10,940 nucleotides of DNA, from assembly GCA_012516755.1 (NCBI GenBank), contig JAAYWE010000058.1, positions 1 to 10,940 of the forward strand, in the 5' to 3' direction. The position numbers were made by a program, and so were the translations under genes. The stretch comes from Treponema sp. Its GTDB lineage: Bacteria > Spirochaetota > Spirochaetia > Treponematales > Rectinemataceae. The notes beneath the pieces are model-generated. The model was not told where the DNA came from and did not search any database. It was given only the letters and a program-made list of their open reading frames with translations. This document shows positions 1 through 6,613 of this stretch, in pieces. The stretch's first letter is position 1. Every line of letters starts with the position of its first letter.

Positions 1-260
1 ACCCTCATCTTAATCCGCTCTATTATGTCTGGAGCAAAACTCGGCAGAATATGTCCCAAGGTGAACGCGTTATCGAAATCCCATGCGCACTTGACCTCGA
101 TTCCATCTTTGGAAAGCTCATCGAGGCTATCAAGAATGGAGCGAATAACGCGAACGTCCTTGCCAAACCCGCGCTCATCAGGCGTATCTCCCCGATAAGA
201 ATGATAGAAATTCACGTGAAACCGAGGACAAAAAAAGATTTTTGTGTTGCTGCCTACCAT
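1..260 (-). CDS. Unidentified protein, N-terminal part (runs off the left edge)
   Basis: An open minus-strand frame starts with ATG at 260..258 and stays open to the window edge, giving 86 complete codons. A TAA lies in frame three codons upstream of the ATG, so this is the first usable start. The protein begins MVGSNTKIFFCPRFHVNFYH and continues with charged, well-composed sequence including RGDTPDERGFGKD and CAWDFDNAFTLG. The early strand followed by an H-x-N pattern, then a W-D-F-D-N motif, looks like the start of a beta/alpha-barrel enzyme, for instance a GH57/GH38-like or deacetylase-like fold. That is only an impression and I do not recognise the family. No strong Shine-Dalgarno is visible; only an A/G-rich AAAGAAAA stretch precedes the ATG. 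The plus-strand frame across the same bases has poor composition and is treated as its shadow. Confidence 0.7.
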   Translation of the reverse strand, partial: MVGSNTKIFFCPRFHVNFYHSYRGDTPDERGFGKDVRVIRSILDSLDELSKDGIEVKCAWDFDNAFTLGHILPSFAPDIIERIKMR

Positions 261-316
261 TTTTCTTTAGCAAAATCTCCATTAGCCGGTTTTGAGGCTT
301 TTATCTTTCTGTGTCC

Positions 317-346
317 TATATATGCCTCTTTCCGGCCTTCTTTCAA
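317..346 (-). promoter_or_regulatory. Candidate sigma-70 promoter for the left-edge gene
   Basis: On the minus strand TTGAAA (346..341) is followed after 18 bases by TATATA (322..317). This would start transcription near 310, leaving about 50 bases of leader before the ATG at 260. The region is A/T-rich, so the match could be chance. Confidence 0.35.
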
Positions 347-491
347 TATAGCGTTTCAAGCTTTTTTTCACTACCGCTATTCGCTCTGACTGTCCTCTTG
401 AGAGAAAGATGCCCTGCATTATTCTCTAATAAAGCTATAAGTTAATGATATCTTTTGTATAATTTCGCAGGAACGCAGGTGCTACACTTTT

Positions 492-517
492 TTACCAATG
501 TGCTCATGGTAATGAGC
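492..517. repeat. Two overlapping, mutually exclusive inverted repeats
   Basis: TTACCA (492-497) pairs with TGGTAA (507-512) across a 9-base loop. GCTCAT (502-507) pairs with ATGAGC (512-517) across a 4-base loop. The arms share bases, so only one stem can form at a time. No T-run follows on either strand, so neither is a standard terminator. The sequence shows the symmetry; any role is unknown. Confidence 0.4.
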
Positions 518-675
518 CTTATAAAGGCCTCTTTGGATAAGCCCCACAAGCCCCACAGTCAATTGGTTCATCTCGAAGCAAACCGATCGAGTCACAGTTG
601 AGCAACAGTCAAGAAATCGATTCTGGGTCTTACAATTTACCTATTTTTAATTCATTATTCTGCAAGTACTTTATT

Positions 676-748
676 TCGGGCTGAGAGGATTTGAACCTCC
701 GACATCTTGGTCCCGAACCAAGCGCGCTAGCCCCTGCGCTACAGCCCG
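676..748 (-). tRNA. tRNA-Pro (anticodon CGG)
   Basis: The minus strand folds into a complete cloverleaf. The 7-bp acceptor stem CGGGCTG/CAGCCCG is perfect. The D stem is GCGC/GCGC, the anticodon stem CTTGG/CCAAG has loop TTCGGGA, and the T stem GGAGG/CCTCT carries a TTCAAAT loop. The anticodon CGG lies at 715..713, so it reads CCG proline codons. The total is 73 bases including discriminator A; a 3' CCA is not encoded and must be added after transcription. It lies downstream of tRNA-Asp on the same strand, with a terminator-like hairpin between them. I see no convincing promoter of its own. Confidence 0.96.
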
Positions 749-755
749 AATGCTT

Positions 756-785
756 AAAAAAAAGCCCGTCGCGTGGCAGACGGGT
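756..785 (-). terminator. Intrinsic terminator between tRNA-Asp and tRNA-Pro
   Basis: On the minus strand CCCGTC (785..780) pairs perfectly with GACGGG (771..766) over an 8-base loop. One C then leads directly into nine consecutive T residues (764..756). This is a textbook Rho-independent terminator for the tRNA-Asp transcript. Oddly, the T-run ends only 7 bases before the 5' end of mature tRNA-Pro. Confidence 0.8.
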
Positions 786-847
786 CTCAATCCACATGAC
801 GCTGAACTGCAAAGATACGCGCCTGCGCGCACGAACGATGCTGTGAT

Positions 848-921
848 CGGGAGCGACGGGGCTTGAACCCGCGATCTCCGGCTTGACAGGCCGGCGCGAT
901 AACCAGCTTCGCTACGCCCCC
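848..921 (-). tRNA. tRNA-Asp (anticodon GTC)
   Basis: The minus strand gives a full 74-base cloverleaf. The acceptor stem GGGGGCG/CGCTCCC has one G-T pair. The D stem is GCGA/TCGC, the anticodon stem CCGGC/GCCGG has loop CTGTCAA (anticodon GTC), and the T stem GCGGG/CCCGT carries a TTCAAGC loop. The discriminator is G73, as expected for aspartate tRNA. The 3' CCA is not encoded. It sits 23 bases downstream of the -10 box of a near-consensus promoter, so it is the first gene of this small transcription unit. Confidence 0.97.
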
Positions 922-943
922 TTGTCATGGCTGACGGCATGGT

Positions 944-972
944 ACTATATAGGCACCCTTGTTTTGTGTCAA
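944..972 (-). promoter_or_regulatory. Near-consensus sigma-70 promoter of tRNA-Asp
   Basis: On the minus strand a perfect -35 TTGACA (972..967) is followed after exactly 17 bases by TATAGT (949..944). The predicted start is near 937, about 16 bases upstream of the mature tRNA 5' end. This is the strongest promoter match in the window, as suits a stable RNA gene. Confidence 0.85.
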
Positions 973-1116
973 TAGGACGCATTGCCTCATCGAAAGCCTA
1001 ACCGAAACGATGCCGATGCCTCATAATAAGACCTGGTCCGAATTGAACCATTGTACCGGGAGTTGAATAAAGCGGCTGAAAGGCTCTTTCACGTCCGCAA
1101 GCAGAAAGTTAATGGC

Positions 1117-2613
1117 TTATTTTCGGCCAGAAAACTTTTTAGGCGATTCGTAGGATATAAGAATAGCGCCTGTCTTTTGGTCATATTCCATTTCTTTTTT
1201 GCGTTTTTTGGATGAACTGGTGCTTGCAGGTATCTTTGTTGCTATGCGCAAGAGAGCACCAGACTCTGGCAATGCCTCAGATTGTCCGGTCGAAATCAGA
1301 GTATATCCTAAGTGAGAGCAAGCATATTTACCGACTCTCGAATGAGAAAGCACAATTGGTTCGGACACAATTCGGCAGGCGAGTTCATCGTATCCCTCAT
1401 TTGCCCCTGTCGGCAAGGGCAGGTTTCCAGGGTAACGACTCTTTTGCTTCTTATTCTGATCCGAGGGCAAAATCGAGGATGGGCATCGCTTTACGTAAAG
1501 GTAGCTAAAAGACAATTTATCTTTGGCCAGCCCGGCTTCTTGTGATAGCCTATAAAGCCATTTAGGAGCATAGCTTGTGGGCATGGAGAAATGACACCAA
1601 GGATATTTTACTCGTGGAGCAGGCATTCGGACAGGCGTCAAGAACCTATTTCCATGATTGCTGGACTCGTCGGGAAGCTGCTTGATTATATATTCACTTT
1701 TTTGTTGTGCAACATTTGCTTTGCTCTCAATAGAATCAAAACGAGGGATTCCTTTTTTGATTATGTTTTTGGGATTTTCTTTAATTAAATATTCTTGTCC
1801 ACTCTTGAAAATTCCAGGCATGGGACAAGCCGAGGTGTGTGGACAAGGAGCCAAAATCTCGCAATTATCCCGAATAGCAACGGCGCGCAGAGCACTCAAA
1901 AACCCTCCGCATCTAGGCTCGCCAGGTTCCAGGATCAGCAATGAGCCATCATTCTTGCAGTATTGCATAATAGATCGATATAGAGCGTCAGCGTTTTCGA
2001 AAAGCGTTTCTTTGCTTTTCCAGAAGAATTCATTGAAGACATTTATTGCACAGAAGAGGTCGGCCTTTTCCCTGATAGGTTCCCCGAACCTCAGGTGTCT
2101 CAGTTCGATTTTCCATGGAGGCAATTCTCCAGAATGTTCCGCGGCGAGTATTTCCAGAATGGTTTTTCCAGTCTCCATCATGCGAGGTGCTCGATCCACA
2201 CAGATGATCGTCAGAGGGAGCTTTCTCAATTCAGGCTTGGAGCAATAGAGCGATAAGAGCAAGGTCAGCGGGCCCGAACCCATATCTGTTATAGTAGCAT
2301 TTGGCTTAAGTTCAACAGGAAGATCCGTCAAAAGGGAAACGAGTCGTACAAGGTTCCAGGGCATGAAATAGCGCAAATAGGCCGAAAAAAGGGTAGGATT
2401 GTTGAGATAGTCGCTTGCGCGCTGGGCTCGTCCCATTGTCAGTAGTCGCCAAAGACTCCGAATGCTGTAGCGAAGCTCTGCGCGATGCTGGAAGGAAATG
2501 GGATTTGCTTCTTCGATACAGCGTGGAATTTTATCCAATGCTGAGGCCGCATCTTCGCTAATACGGAAATTATAGAGAAGAGTATGTTCAATCATGGGCG
2601 AATAATTGAGCAA
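1117..2613 (-). CDS. Rsm22-family SAM-dependent rRNA methyltransferase-like protein
   Basis: A 498-residue protein resembling the Rsm22 family, which is linked to the small ribosomal subunit and has a class I SAM-methyltransferase fold plus conserved cysteines proposed to bind Fe-S. Visible in order: a helical N-terminus with SDYLNNPTLFSAYLRYF (67-83), SAM motif TDMGSGP (109-115), acidic VD (139-140), LEPGEPR (228-234), CPHTSACPM (257-265), WCHFS (339-343), KLSFSYLYV (366-374) and C431. About 70 polar residues separate the CPM and WCHF motifs, normally close together, and the C-terminus is Ser/Lys-rich. The start is uncertain: TTG at 2613 has a GAAGAAG stretch 7 bases upstream, while an in-frame ATG at 2595 lacks an SD. 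It lies 12 bases after tdh and is probably co-transcribed. Family assignment is good; activity is inferred. Confidence 0.85.
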   Translation of the reverse strand: MLNYSPMIEHTLLYNFRISEDAASALDKIPRCIEEANPISFQHRAELRYSIRSLWRLLTMGRAQRASDYLNNPTLFSAYLRYFMPWNLVRLVSLLTDLPVELKPNATITDMGSGPLTLLLSLYCSKPELRKLPLTIICVDRAPRMMETGKTILEILAAEHSGELPPWKIELRHLRFGEPIREKADLFCAINVFNEFFWKSKETLFENADALYRSIMQYCKNDGSLLILEPGEPRCGGFLSALRAVAIRDNCEILAPCPHTSACPMPGIFKSGQEYLIKENPKNIIKKGIPRFDSIESKANVAQQKSEYIIKQLPDESSNHGNRFLTPVRMPAPRVKYPWCHFSMPTSYAPKWLYRLSQEAGLAKDKLSFSYLYVKRCPSSILPSDQNKKQKSRYPGNLPLPTGANEGYDELACRIVSEPIVLSHSRVGKYACSHLGYTLISTGQSEALPESGALLRIATKIPASTSSSKKRKKEMEYDQKTGAILISYESPKKFSGRK

Positions 2614-2625
2614 TCAAGGACTTCT

Positions 2626-3651
2626 TCATTCCAGATTCAGGATTACTTTTCCGGACTCTCCGGAAAGCATAGCCTCAAAGCCTTTCTCGAAGTCGTCGAA
2701 GCGAAATCTATGGGTTATTACAGGGCTTATATCCAGACCAGATAGCAGCATGGTTTGCATTTTGTACCAGGTTTCAAAGATTTCTCGTCCGTATACACCT
2801 TTAATGAAAAGCCCCTTGAATATGACTCTCGACCATTCGATACCAGCTCCATCCGGAAGAAGTCCCAGCAGAGCCATTCGTCCTCCATTATACATGTTTT
2901 CGATCATTTGCTCGAGGGCTTTGGGGTTGCCTGACATTTCCATGCCGATATCGAAACCGCCGACCATTCCAAGACTTTTCTGTACTTCTTTTAAGTCTTC
3001 CTTATCGACATTTACAACGCGCGTTGCGCCTAGTTTTTTTGCCAGCTCGAGCCGCCATGGATTTACATCGGTCACCACTACGTTTCTGGCTCCAACATGG
3101 CGCGCTATAGCAGCGGCCATGCAGCCTATGGGGCCTGCTCCAGTGATCAATACATCTTCACCAGTCATATCGAAAGAGAGTGCAGTATGAGTAGCGTTGC
3201 CGAAGGGATCAAAAATAGCCGCAATATCATCTTGAATGGCTTCATGCACATGCCATGCGTTCTGTGCCGGGACAGCCACATATTCCGCAAAGCAACCATC
3301 TCGATTTACTCCGATTCCAATCGTATTGGGGCAGAGATGATGCTTACCAGCGCGACATGCGCGGCAGGTACCGCACCATATATGGCCCTCGGCGGAAACG
3401 CGTTCTCCGATTTTATAGTCTTGTACGGATCTACCCTTATCTACAATCTCACCCACAAATTCATGACCTACAATCTGCCCAATATGTATTGTACGCTGAG
3501 CCCAAGTATTCCATTTCCATATATGCACATCAGTTCCACAGATTGCTGTTTTCTTGACCTTTATCAGCAGATCGTTATCTCCAATATGGGGTATAGGGAC
3601 TTCTTCCATCCAGAGTCCGGGTTCGGCGTTTCTCTTGACAAGCGCTTTCAT
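2626..3651 (-). CDS. tdh: L-threonine 3-dehydrogenase
   Basis: This cytosolic zinc enzyme of the medium-chain dehydrogenase family oxidises L-threonine with NAD+ to 2-amino-3-ketobutyrate, the first step of threonine breakdown to glycine and acetyl-CoA. The 341-residue length equals that of the E. coli enzyme as I recall it, and similarity is high from end to end. Catalytic zinc ligands Cys38, His63 and Glu64 are present in TAICGTDVHIW and VGHEFVG. The structural zinc cysteines are at 93, 96, 99 and 107. The NAD-binding loop GAGPIG is at 171-176 with acidic D195. The start is supported by AGGAG four bases before the ATG. The usual partner kbl (2-amino-3-ketobutyrate CoA ligase) is not adjacent; instead an Rsm22-family gene follows after 12 bases. 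An upstream promoter candidate lies at 3714-3742. Confidence 0.96.
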   Translation of the reverse strand: MKALVKRNAEPGLWMEEVPIPHIGDNDLLIKVKKTAICGTDVHIWKWNTWAQRTIHIGQIVGHEFVGEIVDKGRSVQDYKIGERVSAEGHIWCGTCRACRAGKHHLCPNTIGIGVNRDGCFAEYVAVPAQNAWHVHEAIQDDIAAIFDPFGNATHTALSFDMTGEDVLITGAGPIGCMAAAIARHVGARNVVVTDVNPWRLELAKKLGATRVVNVDKEDLKEVQKSLGMVGGFDIGMEMSGNPKALEQMIENMYNGGRMALLGLLPDGAGIEWSRVIFKGLFIKGVYGREIFETWYKMQTMLLSGLDISPVITHRFRFDDFEKGFEAMLSGESGKVILNLE

Positions 3652-3698
3652 ATTGCTCCTTTTTGACTGTGCGCATTTCTTCCCCCATTATTTTGGAT

Positions 3699-3821
3699 CT
3701 ATATATTCGGTTTTTTATAGGAATGCAAAGCGCATAAATCAAATTCTATCGTAAGTATACTACCAAATATCGAAATGAGAAATGCAGTAATCAAAATCAG
3801 TCTTCGACAGATCCATTCCAT
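3699..3821 (-). CDS. Possible small membrane protein (40 aa)
   Basis: A short minus-strand frame from ATG (3821..3819) to TAG (3701..3699) lies between the exporter gene and tdh. It encodes 40 residues beginning MEWICRRLILITAFLISIFG. A basic patch (CRR, 5-7) is followed by about 17 hydrophobic residues (8-24), then a polar tail ending YKKPNI, the pattern of a single-span, N-in small membrane protein. A weak AAGG lies 11 bases before the ATG. Its 3' end overlaps the tdh promoter candidate. The A/T-rich composition could produce such a frame by chance, and no homologue is known to me. Confidence 0.22.
   Translation of the reverse strand: MEWICRRLILITAFLISIFGSILTIEFDLCALHSYKKPNI
3714..3742 (-). 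promoter_or_regulatory. Candidate promoter for tdh
   Basis: On the minus strand TTGATT (3742..3737) is followed after 17 bases by TATAAA (3719..3714), giving a start near 3707 and a leader of about 55 bases. A second, weaker pair (TTGCAT 3728..3723, 17 bases, TATATA 3705..3700) overlaps it. The AAAAAGGAG Shine-Dalgarno lies four bases from the ATG. Confidence 0.55.
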
Positions 3822-3864
3822 ACTGATACGAACCTTGTGTATGACAATGAAGCAGAAATTAGTG

Positions 3865-4764
3865 CTATAATAAGAAAAAGAGAGCGGCTCCTACTACCGC
3901 AACAGCCGCGCCGAGAACTTCCAGATAATGGACTTTTTGCTTGAGAATCAGAACCGATGGCACAATGATAACCACGGGAGTCAGAGCCATAAGTGTGCTT
4001 GTAGCCCCTACCTGCGTATGTTGCATGGAGAACAGAGAGAGGGCCACGCCCAGAAAGGGACCAAAAATAGAGCCTTTTAATGTTGAGCGAAGGGCCTCCT
4101 TTATTCTGGGCATCTCAACAAAGACAAATCTACCCTGTCCTATGAGGAGAGCGTTTATTGCAAATCCGAAAATCGCAACGAATGCGCGAATCTGCGTCCC
4201 GGAGATTGGACTATAGTTGCCCAAGCCTGCTTTGCTGAGCACCATTCCTCCTGCTTGAAAAATAGACGAAAGGAAACCGTATAGGAGCCCCTTTGCGGAA
4301 AGTTTTTCTTTATTATTCTTTTTGTTCTGGCGAGAACGGGTGGTGACAACAATTAGAATGCCGGCAACGGTCACTGCCATGCCGATGAGTCGATAAACTT
4401 GCATCCGCTCGCCTATGAAGATAAAGGCAAAGAGAGCCGTAAAAATAGGCGTGAGCGATTGGAAAATAACAGTAATCCTTGAACCTATCAGTATATATGC
4501 ATTGAAAAGAAAAAAGTCGGAAATTACAAAGCCAACGATTCCCGACAAGCCTAAGAGTATCCATGTTCTTAGAGGTGCATCATAAGGAAAAGGCACATTC
4601 CGCTCGACCATCCCGGAAATTCCAAGGAACAAAAACGCGAAAACCACCTTCCAGAAATTGACGGCCAAAGCTCCGACTTTCCTGGAGGCAGTCTCGAAAA
4701 AAATAGCCGAAAAAGCCCAACACACCGCGGTTCCAAATGCGGCAAGAAGCGCAAATCTCTCCAT
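3865..4764 (-). CDS. EamA/DMT-family transporter
   Basis: An integral inner-membrane protein of the drug/metabolite transporter superfamily, whose members often export amino acids or related metabolites. The 299 residues form two homologous EamA halves (about 5-140 and 158-299), each with about five hydrophobic spans. They are joined by a basic cytosolic linker rich in K, N and R (143-155). The repeated signature is visible as LTPIFTALFAFIFIGER (104-120) and LTPVVIIVPSVLILKQK (261-277). Substrate cannot be read from sequence; proximity to tdh makes an amino-acid exporter possible but unproven. No Shine-Dalgarno precedes the ATG. A TAGAAT hexamer ends 8 bases before it, which could make the message nearly leaderless, but its -35 is poor. 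It is divergent from the kinase-like gene at 4911 and ends about 210 bases before tdh. Confidence 0.92.
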   Translation of the reverse strand: MERFALLAAFGTAVCWAFSAIFFETASRKVGALAVNFWKVVFAFLFLGISGMVERNVPFPYDAPLRTWILLGLSGIVGFVISDFFLFNAYILIGSRITVIFQSLTPIFTALFAFIFIGERMQVYRLIGMAVTVAGILIVVTTRSRQNKKNNKEKLSAKGLLYGFLSSIFQAGGMVLSKAGLGNYSPISGTQIRAFVAIFGFAINALLIGQGRFVFVEMPRIKEALRSTLKGSIFGPFLGVALSLFSMQHTQVGATSTLMALTPVVIIVPSVLILKQKVHYLEVLGAAVAVVGAALFFLL

Positions 4765-4861
4765 TGTTCGATATTCTATCTAAAGGACTCTATTTATAAA
4801 AGGGGATATAATGCTGGCGACCAAATGTTATTCATAAGATAGAGCACGTTCCGTATTTTGT

Positions 4862-4890
4862 TTGACTCGAGGACTAACTTGGATTATGAT
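4862..4890 (+). promoter_or_regulatory. Promoter of the kinase-like/rlmB operon
   Basis: TTGACT (4862-4867) is followed after 17 bases by TATGAT (4885-4890), each one mismatch from consensus. The predicted start is near 4897, directly before a strong AGAGGGAGGTG Shine-Dalgarno (4897-4906) that lies four bases from the ATG at 4911. The leader is therefore only about 14 bases. Confidence 0.75.
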
Positions 4891-4910
4891 TTTTAAGAGG
4901 GAGGTGTAAT

Positions 4911-5732
4911 ATGGCGGTTATAGCAATTTCTCGCGAGCTGGCATCTTATGGCGAAGAAACAGCTCAAGAGCTTTCAAAGATCAATGGATATAAGATTGTT
5001 GACAAGGAGCATATCGAAGCTGCTCTTTCAGCGATGGGAATCGATGTTGAGAAACAGGCTAGGTACGACGAGAAGAATCCAGGCTTTTGGGCTTCTCTTT
5101 CTCAGCAGAGGGACGAATACCTGCATTTTCTCACCCAAACCGTGTATGATACTGCGCTGGAAAACAACTGCATCTTTATTGGCAGAGGGGCTCATATAAT
5201 TCTACGCGGTATCCAGAATCTAATAAGCATCAGGATAGGTGCTTCGAAGACGGTGAGAATCGAGAGGGTGCGCAAAGCGCAGAATATAGATTCACGCCAT
5301 GCGCTTCAGATAATCGAGAGCAGCGATCACGATCGAGCAGGCTTCCATAAGTACTTCTTCTCCGTGGATTGGTACAATCCTTCGGAATATGACATGACCC
5401 TAACAACTGATCGCTTCGATCCAATCCACGCTGCTTCTGCGATCGATGCTTTTAGAGTGTCCTTTATAACCGAAGATCGAGAAAAAGAAGCTCAGGCAAA
5501 GCTAAGGGATCTATTGCTTGGAGCTAAGATAGTCACAGAGATCACCTACAATCGCAAAATCCCTATTCATTTTTTGGAGGCAGCGGTCGAGCGAGGCGTT
5601 GTGGTGCTTCATGGAGTAGCCAACAGTCGCGCTACAGTGGAAAGTGCTGTCGCAGCGGCTAATCTTGTGCCGGGTGTCAAACAGATCGAGAGCGCAATTC
5701 AGCTCGTCCAGGAATTTACAGTTATACCATGA
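4911..5732 (+). CDS. Cytidylate-kinase-like protein with C-terminal BON domain
   Basis: A 273-residue two-domain protein. Residues 1-200 match the cytidylate-kinase-like family: an N-terminal strand and loop (AISRELASYGEETAQEL, 5-21), GRGAHIIL (91-98) and EYDMTLTTDR (159-168). The loop corresponds to the glycine-rich nucleotide-binding segment of relatives (S-R-x-x-G-S-G-G) but keeps only one glycine, G14, so phosphate binding may be weak or altered. Residues 202-268 look like a BON domain, with GVVVLHGVANS (229-239) and VPGVKQIESAIQL (253-265); BON domains commonly occur in envelope or lipid-associated proteins. No signal peptide is visible, so the protein is probably cytosolic. It has its own strong promoter and Shine-Dalgarno, and an rlmB-like gene follows after 51 bases. 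Substrate and true kinase activity are unknown; I would not call it cmk. Confidence 0.8.
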   Translation: MAVIAISRELASYGEETAQELSKINGYKIVDKEHIEAALSAMGIDVEKQARYDEKNPGFWASLSQQRDEYLHFLTQTVYDTALENNCIFIGRGAHIILRGIQNLISIRIGASKTVRIERVRKAQNIDSRHALQIIESSDHDRAGFHKYFFSVDWYNPSEYDMTLTTDRFDPIHAASAIDAFRVSFITEDREKEAQAKLRDLLLGAKIVTEITYNRKIPIHFLEAAVERGVVVLHGVANSRATVESAVAAANLVPGVKQIESAIQLVQEFTVIP

Positions 5733-5783
5733 TCGATACATAAGAAATAGGATTCGGTATTCGATTTCTCGTAAGGATGGTGT

Positions 5784-6527
5784 GTGGAGTATCTGACATC
5801 ATTTCATGCTATTCTGGAAACTCTCAAAGCTGGAAATTCGCGGTGCTTCCTCTATATAACCGAAAACTCTCAGCGCCGAGGTCCACGAATACGTGAGATT
5901 CTCGATGAAGCGCTATCGCAGAACATTTCAATCCAATATGTGCCTGAATCTAGGCTCGATGAAATGTCAAAAGATCAACGCGGAGCTATTCTCGCGCTAG
6001 AGGAAGTCTTTAAGAAGAAGCCTTCTCTGAAGGCTCTGTGCGATCGAGTTTCTGAACCAAGGCCAAGCCTTATCTTAGTTCTCGATCATATAGAAGATCC
6101 TCAAAATCTAGGTGCTATCCTGAGATCAGCTGACGCCTTCGGTGTAGATGCCGTTATTATGCCACAGCGGCGTGCTTCTCCGATCTCCAATGCAGCTGCT
6201 AGGGCATCCGCTGGCGCTATCGCCTGGGTTCCCATATTACGATTGAGCAATCTCAGGTCAGCGGTCGATACTCTCAAAAAGGCAGGCTATTGGGTCTACG
6301 CCGCAGACATGGATGGCAAGCCGCTTACGAGCGCTGGTATAGCTCCAAAATCCGTGATTATTCTTGGCAATGAAGGGAGCGGAGTCTCGCAAATCCTTAG
6401 AAAGGTAGCTGACGATATCGTTTCTATTCCTATGCAGGGTCATGTCGAATCATTGAATGTCTCTGTATCTGCGGCAATTCTCATGTATGAGTTTTGGCGC
6501 TCTAACTCTGGTGCCTCGAGTATTTGA
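5784..6527 (+). CDS. rlmB: TrmH/SpoU-family RNA 2'-O-methyltransferase, RlmB-like
   Basis: A SPOUT-fold methyltransferase that uses SAM to methylate a ribose 2'-OH. RlmB itself modifies G2251 of 23S rRNA in the peptidyl-transferase P loop. The 247-residue length is typical. An N-terminal RNA-binding part resembling the L30e-like domain (1-75, with SFHAILETLKAG and DQRGAILA) precedes the catalytic knot. Motif 1 contains N108 and R114 in DPQNLGAILRSAD, motif 2 is ILGNEGSGV (193-201), and motif 3 is SIPMQGHVESLNVSVSAAI (214-232). The start is GTG at 5784, supported by AAGGA six bases upstream. It follows the kinase-like gene by 51 bases with no terminator visible, so the two are probably co-transcribed. 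TrmH-family members are hard to separate by eye, so target specificity is less sure than fold. Confidence 0.88.
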   Translation: MEYLTSFHAILETLKAGNSRCFLYITENSQRRGPRIREILDEALSQNISIQYVPESRLDEMSKDQRGAILALEEVFKKKPSLKALCDRVSEPRPSLILVLDHIEDPQNLGAILRSADAFGVDAVIMPQRRASPISNAAARASAGAIAWVPILRLSNLRSAVDTLKKAGYWVYAADMDGKPLTSAGIAPKSVIILGNEGSGVSQILRKVADDIVSIPMQGHVESLNVSVSAAILMYEFWRSNSGASSI

Positions 6528-6613
6528 TATGAACATTTGTTGATGCTGATATAGATCATTTGATTTTGGCAAAATTAACATGCCTGCTATTCATACAAGT
6601 CCGGTTTCCAGAG

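Larger units (their letters stand above)
261..675. other. Intergenic stretch without a gene
   Basis: About 415 bases between the left-edge gene and tRNA-Pro hold no convincing coding frame on either strand. It contains the candidate promoter at 317-346, two mutually exclusive stem-loops at 492-517, a 9-base tandem repeat (AAGCCCCAC twice, 539-557), a weak 5-bp hairpin (CTCGA 572-576 with TCGAG 587-591), and an isolated TATAAT on the plus strand at 458-463 without a -35 partner. I found no clear intrinsic terminator downstream of tRNA-Pro. A small RNA cannot be excluded. Confidence 0.5.

Noticed and set aside
51..389. Plus-strand frame of 112 codons at the left edge
   Set aside because: It lies antisense to a better-composed minus-strand gene (1-260), its second half is F/S-rich translated A/T-rich spacer, and it has no Shine-Dalgarno.
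458..463. TATAAT on the plus strand
   Set aside because: No -35 element at 16-18 bases and no plus-strand gene or RNA downstream; expected by chance in A/T-rich spacer.
539..557. Tandem AAGCCCCAC repeat as a possible CRISPR or iteron element
   Set aside because: Only two 9-base copies with no spacer; too short for CRISPR and too few for an origin.
630..982. Two minus-strand frames of 60 and 103 codons
   Set aside because: They run through the two tRNA genes, the terminator and the tRNA-Asp promoter, so they are not coding.
1077..1091. Perfect 6-bp hairpin TGAAAG/CTTTCA downstream of the Rsm22-family gene
   Set aside because: Three-base loop, low G+C and no T-run, so it is not convincing as a terminator.
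1658..2248. Plus-strand frame of 196 codons
   Set aside because: It is fully antisense to the Rsm22-family gene, whose motifs are clear; no recognisable domain or start signal.
3097..3666. Plus-strand frame of 189 codons
   Set aside because: Antisense to tdh, which matches its family end to end; composition is unlike a real protein.
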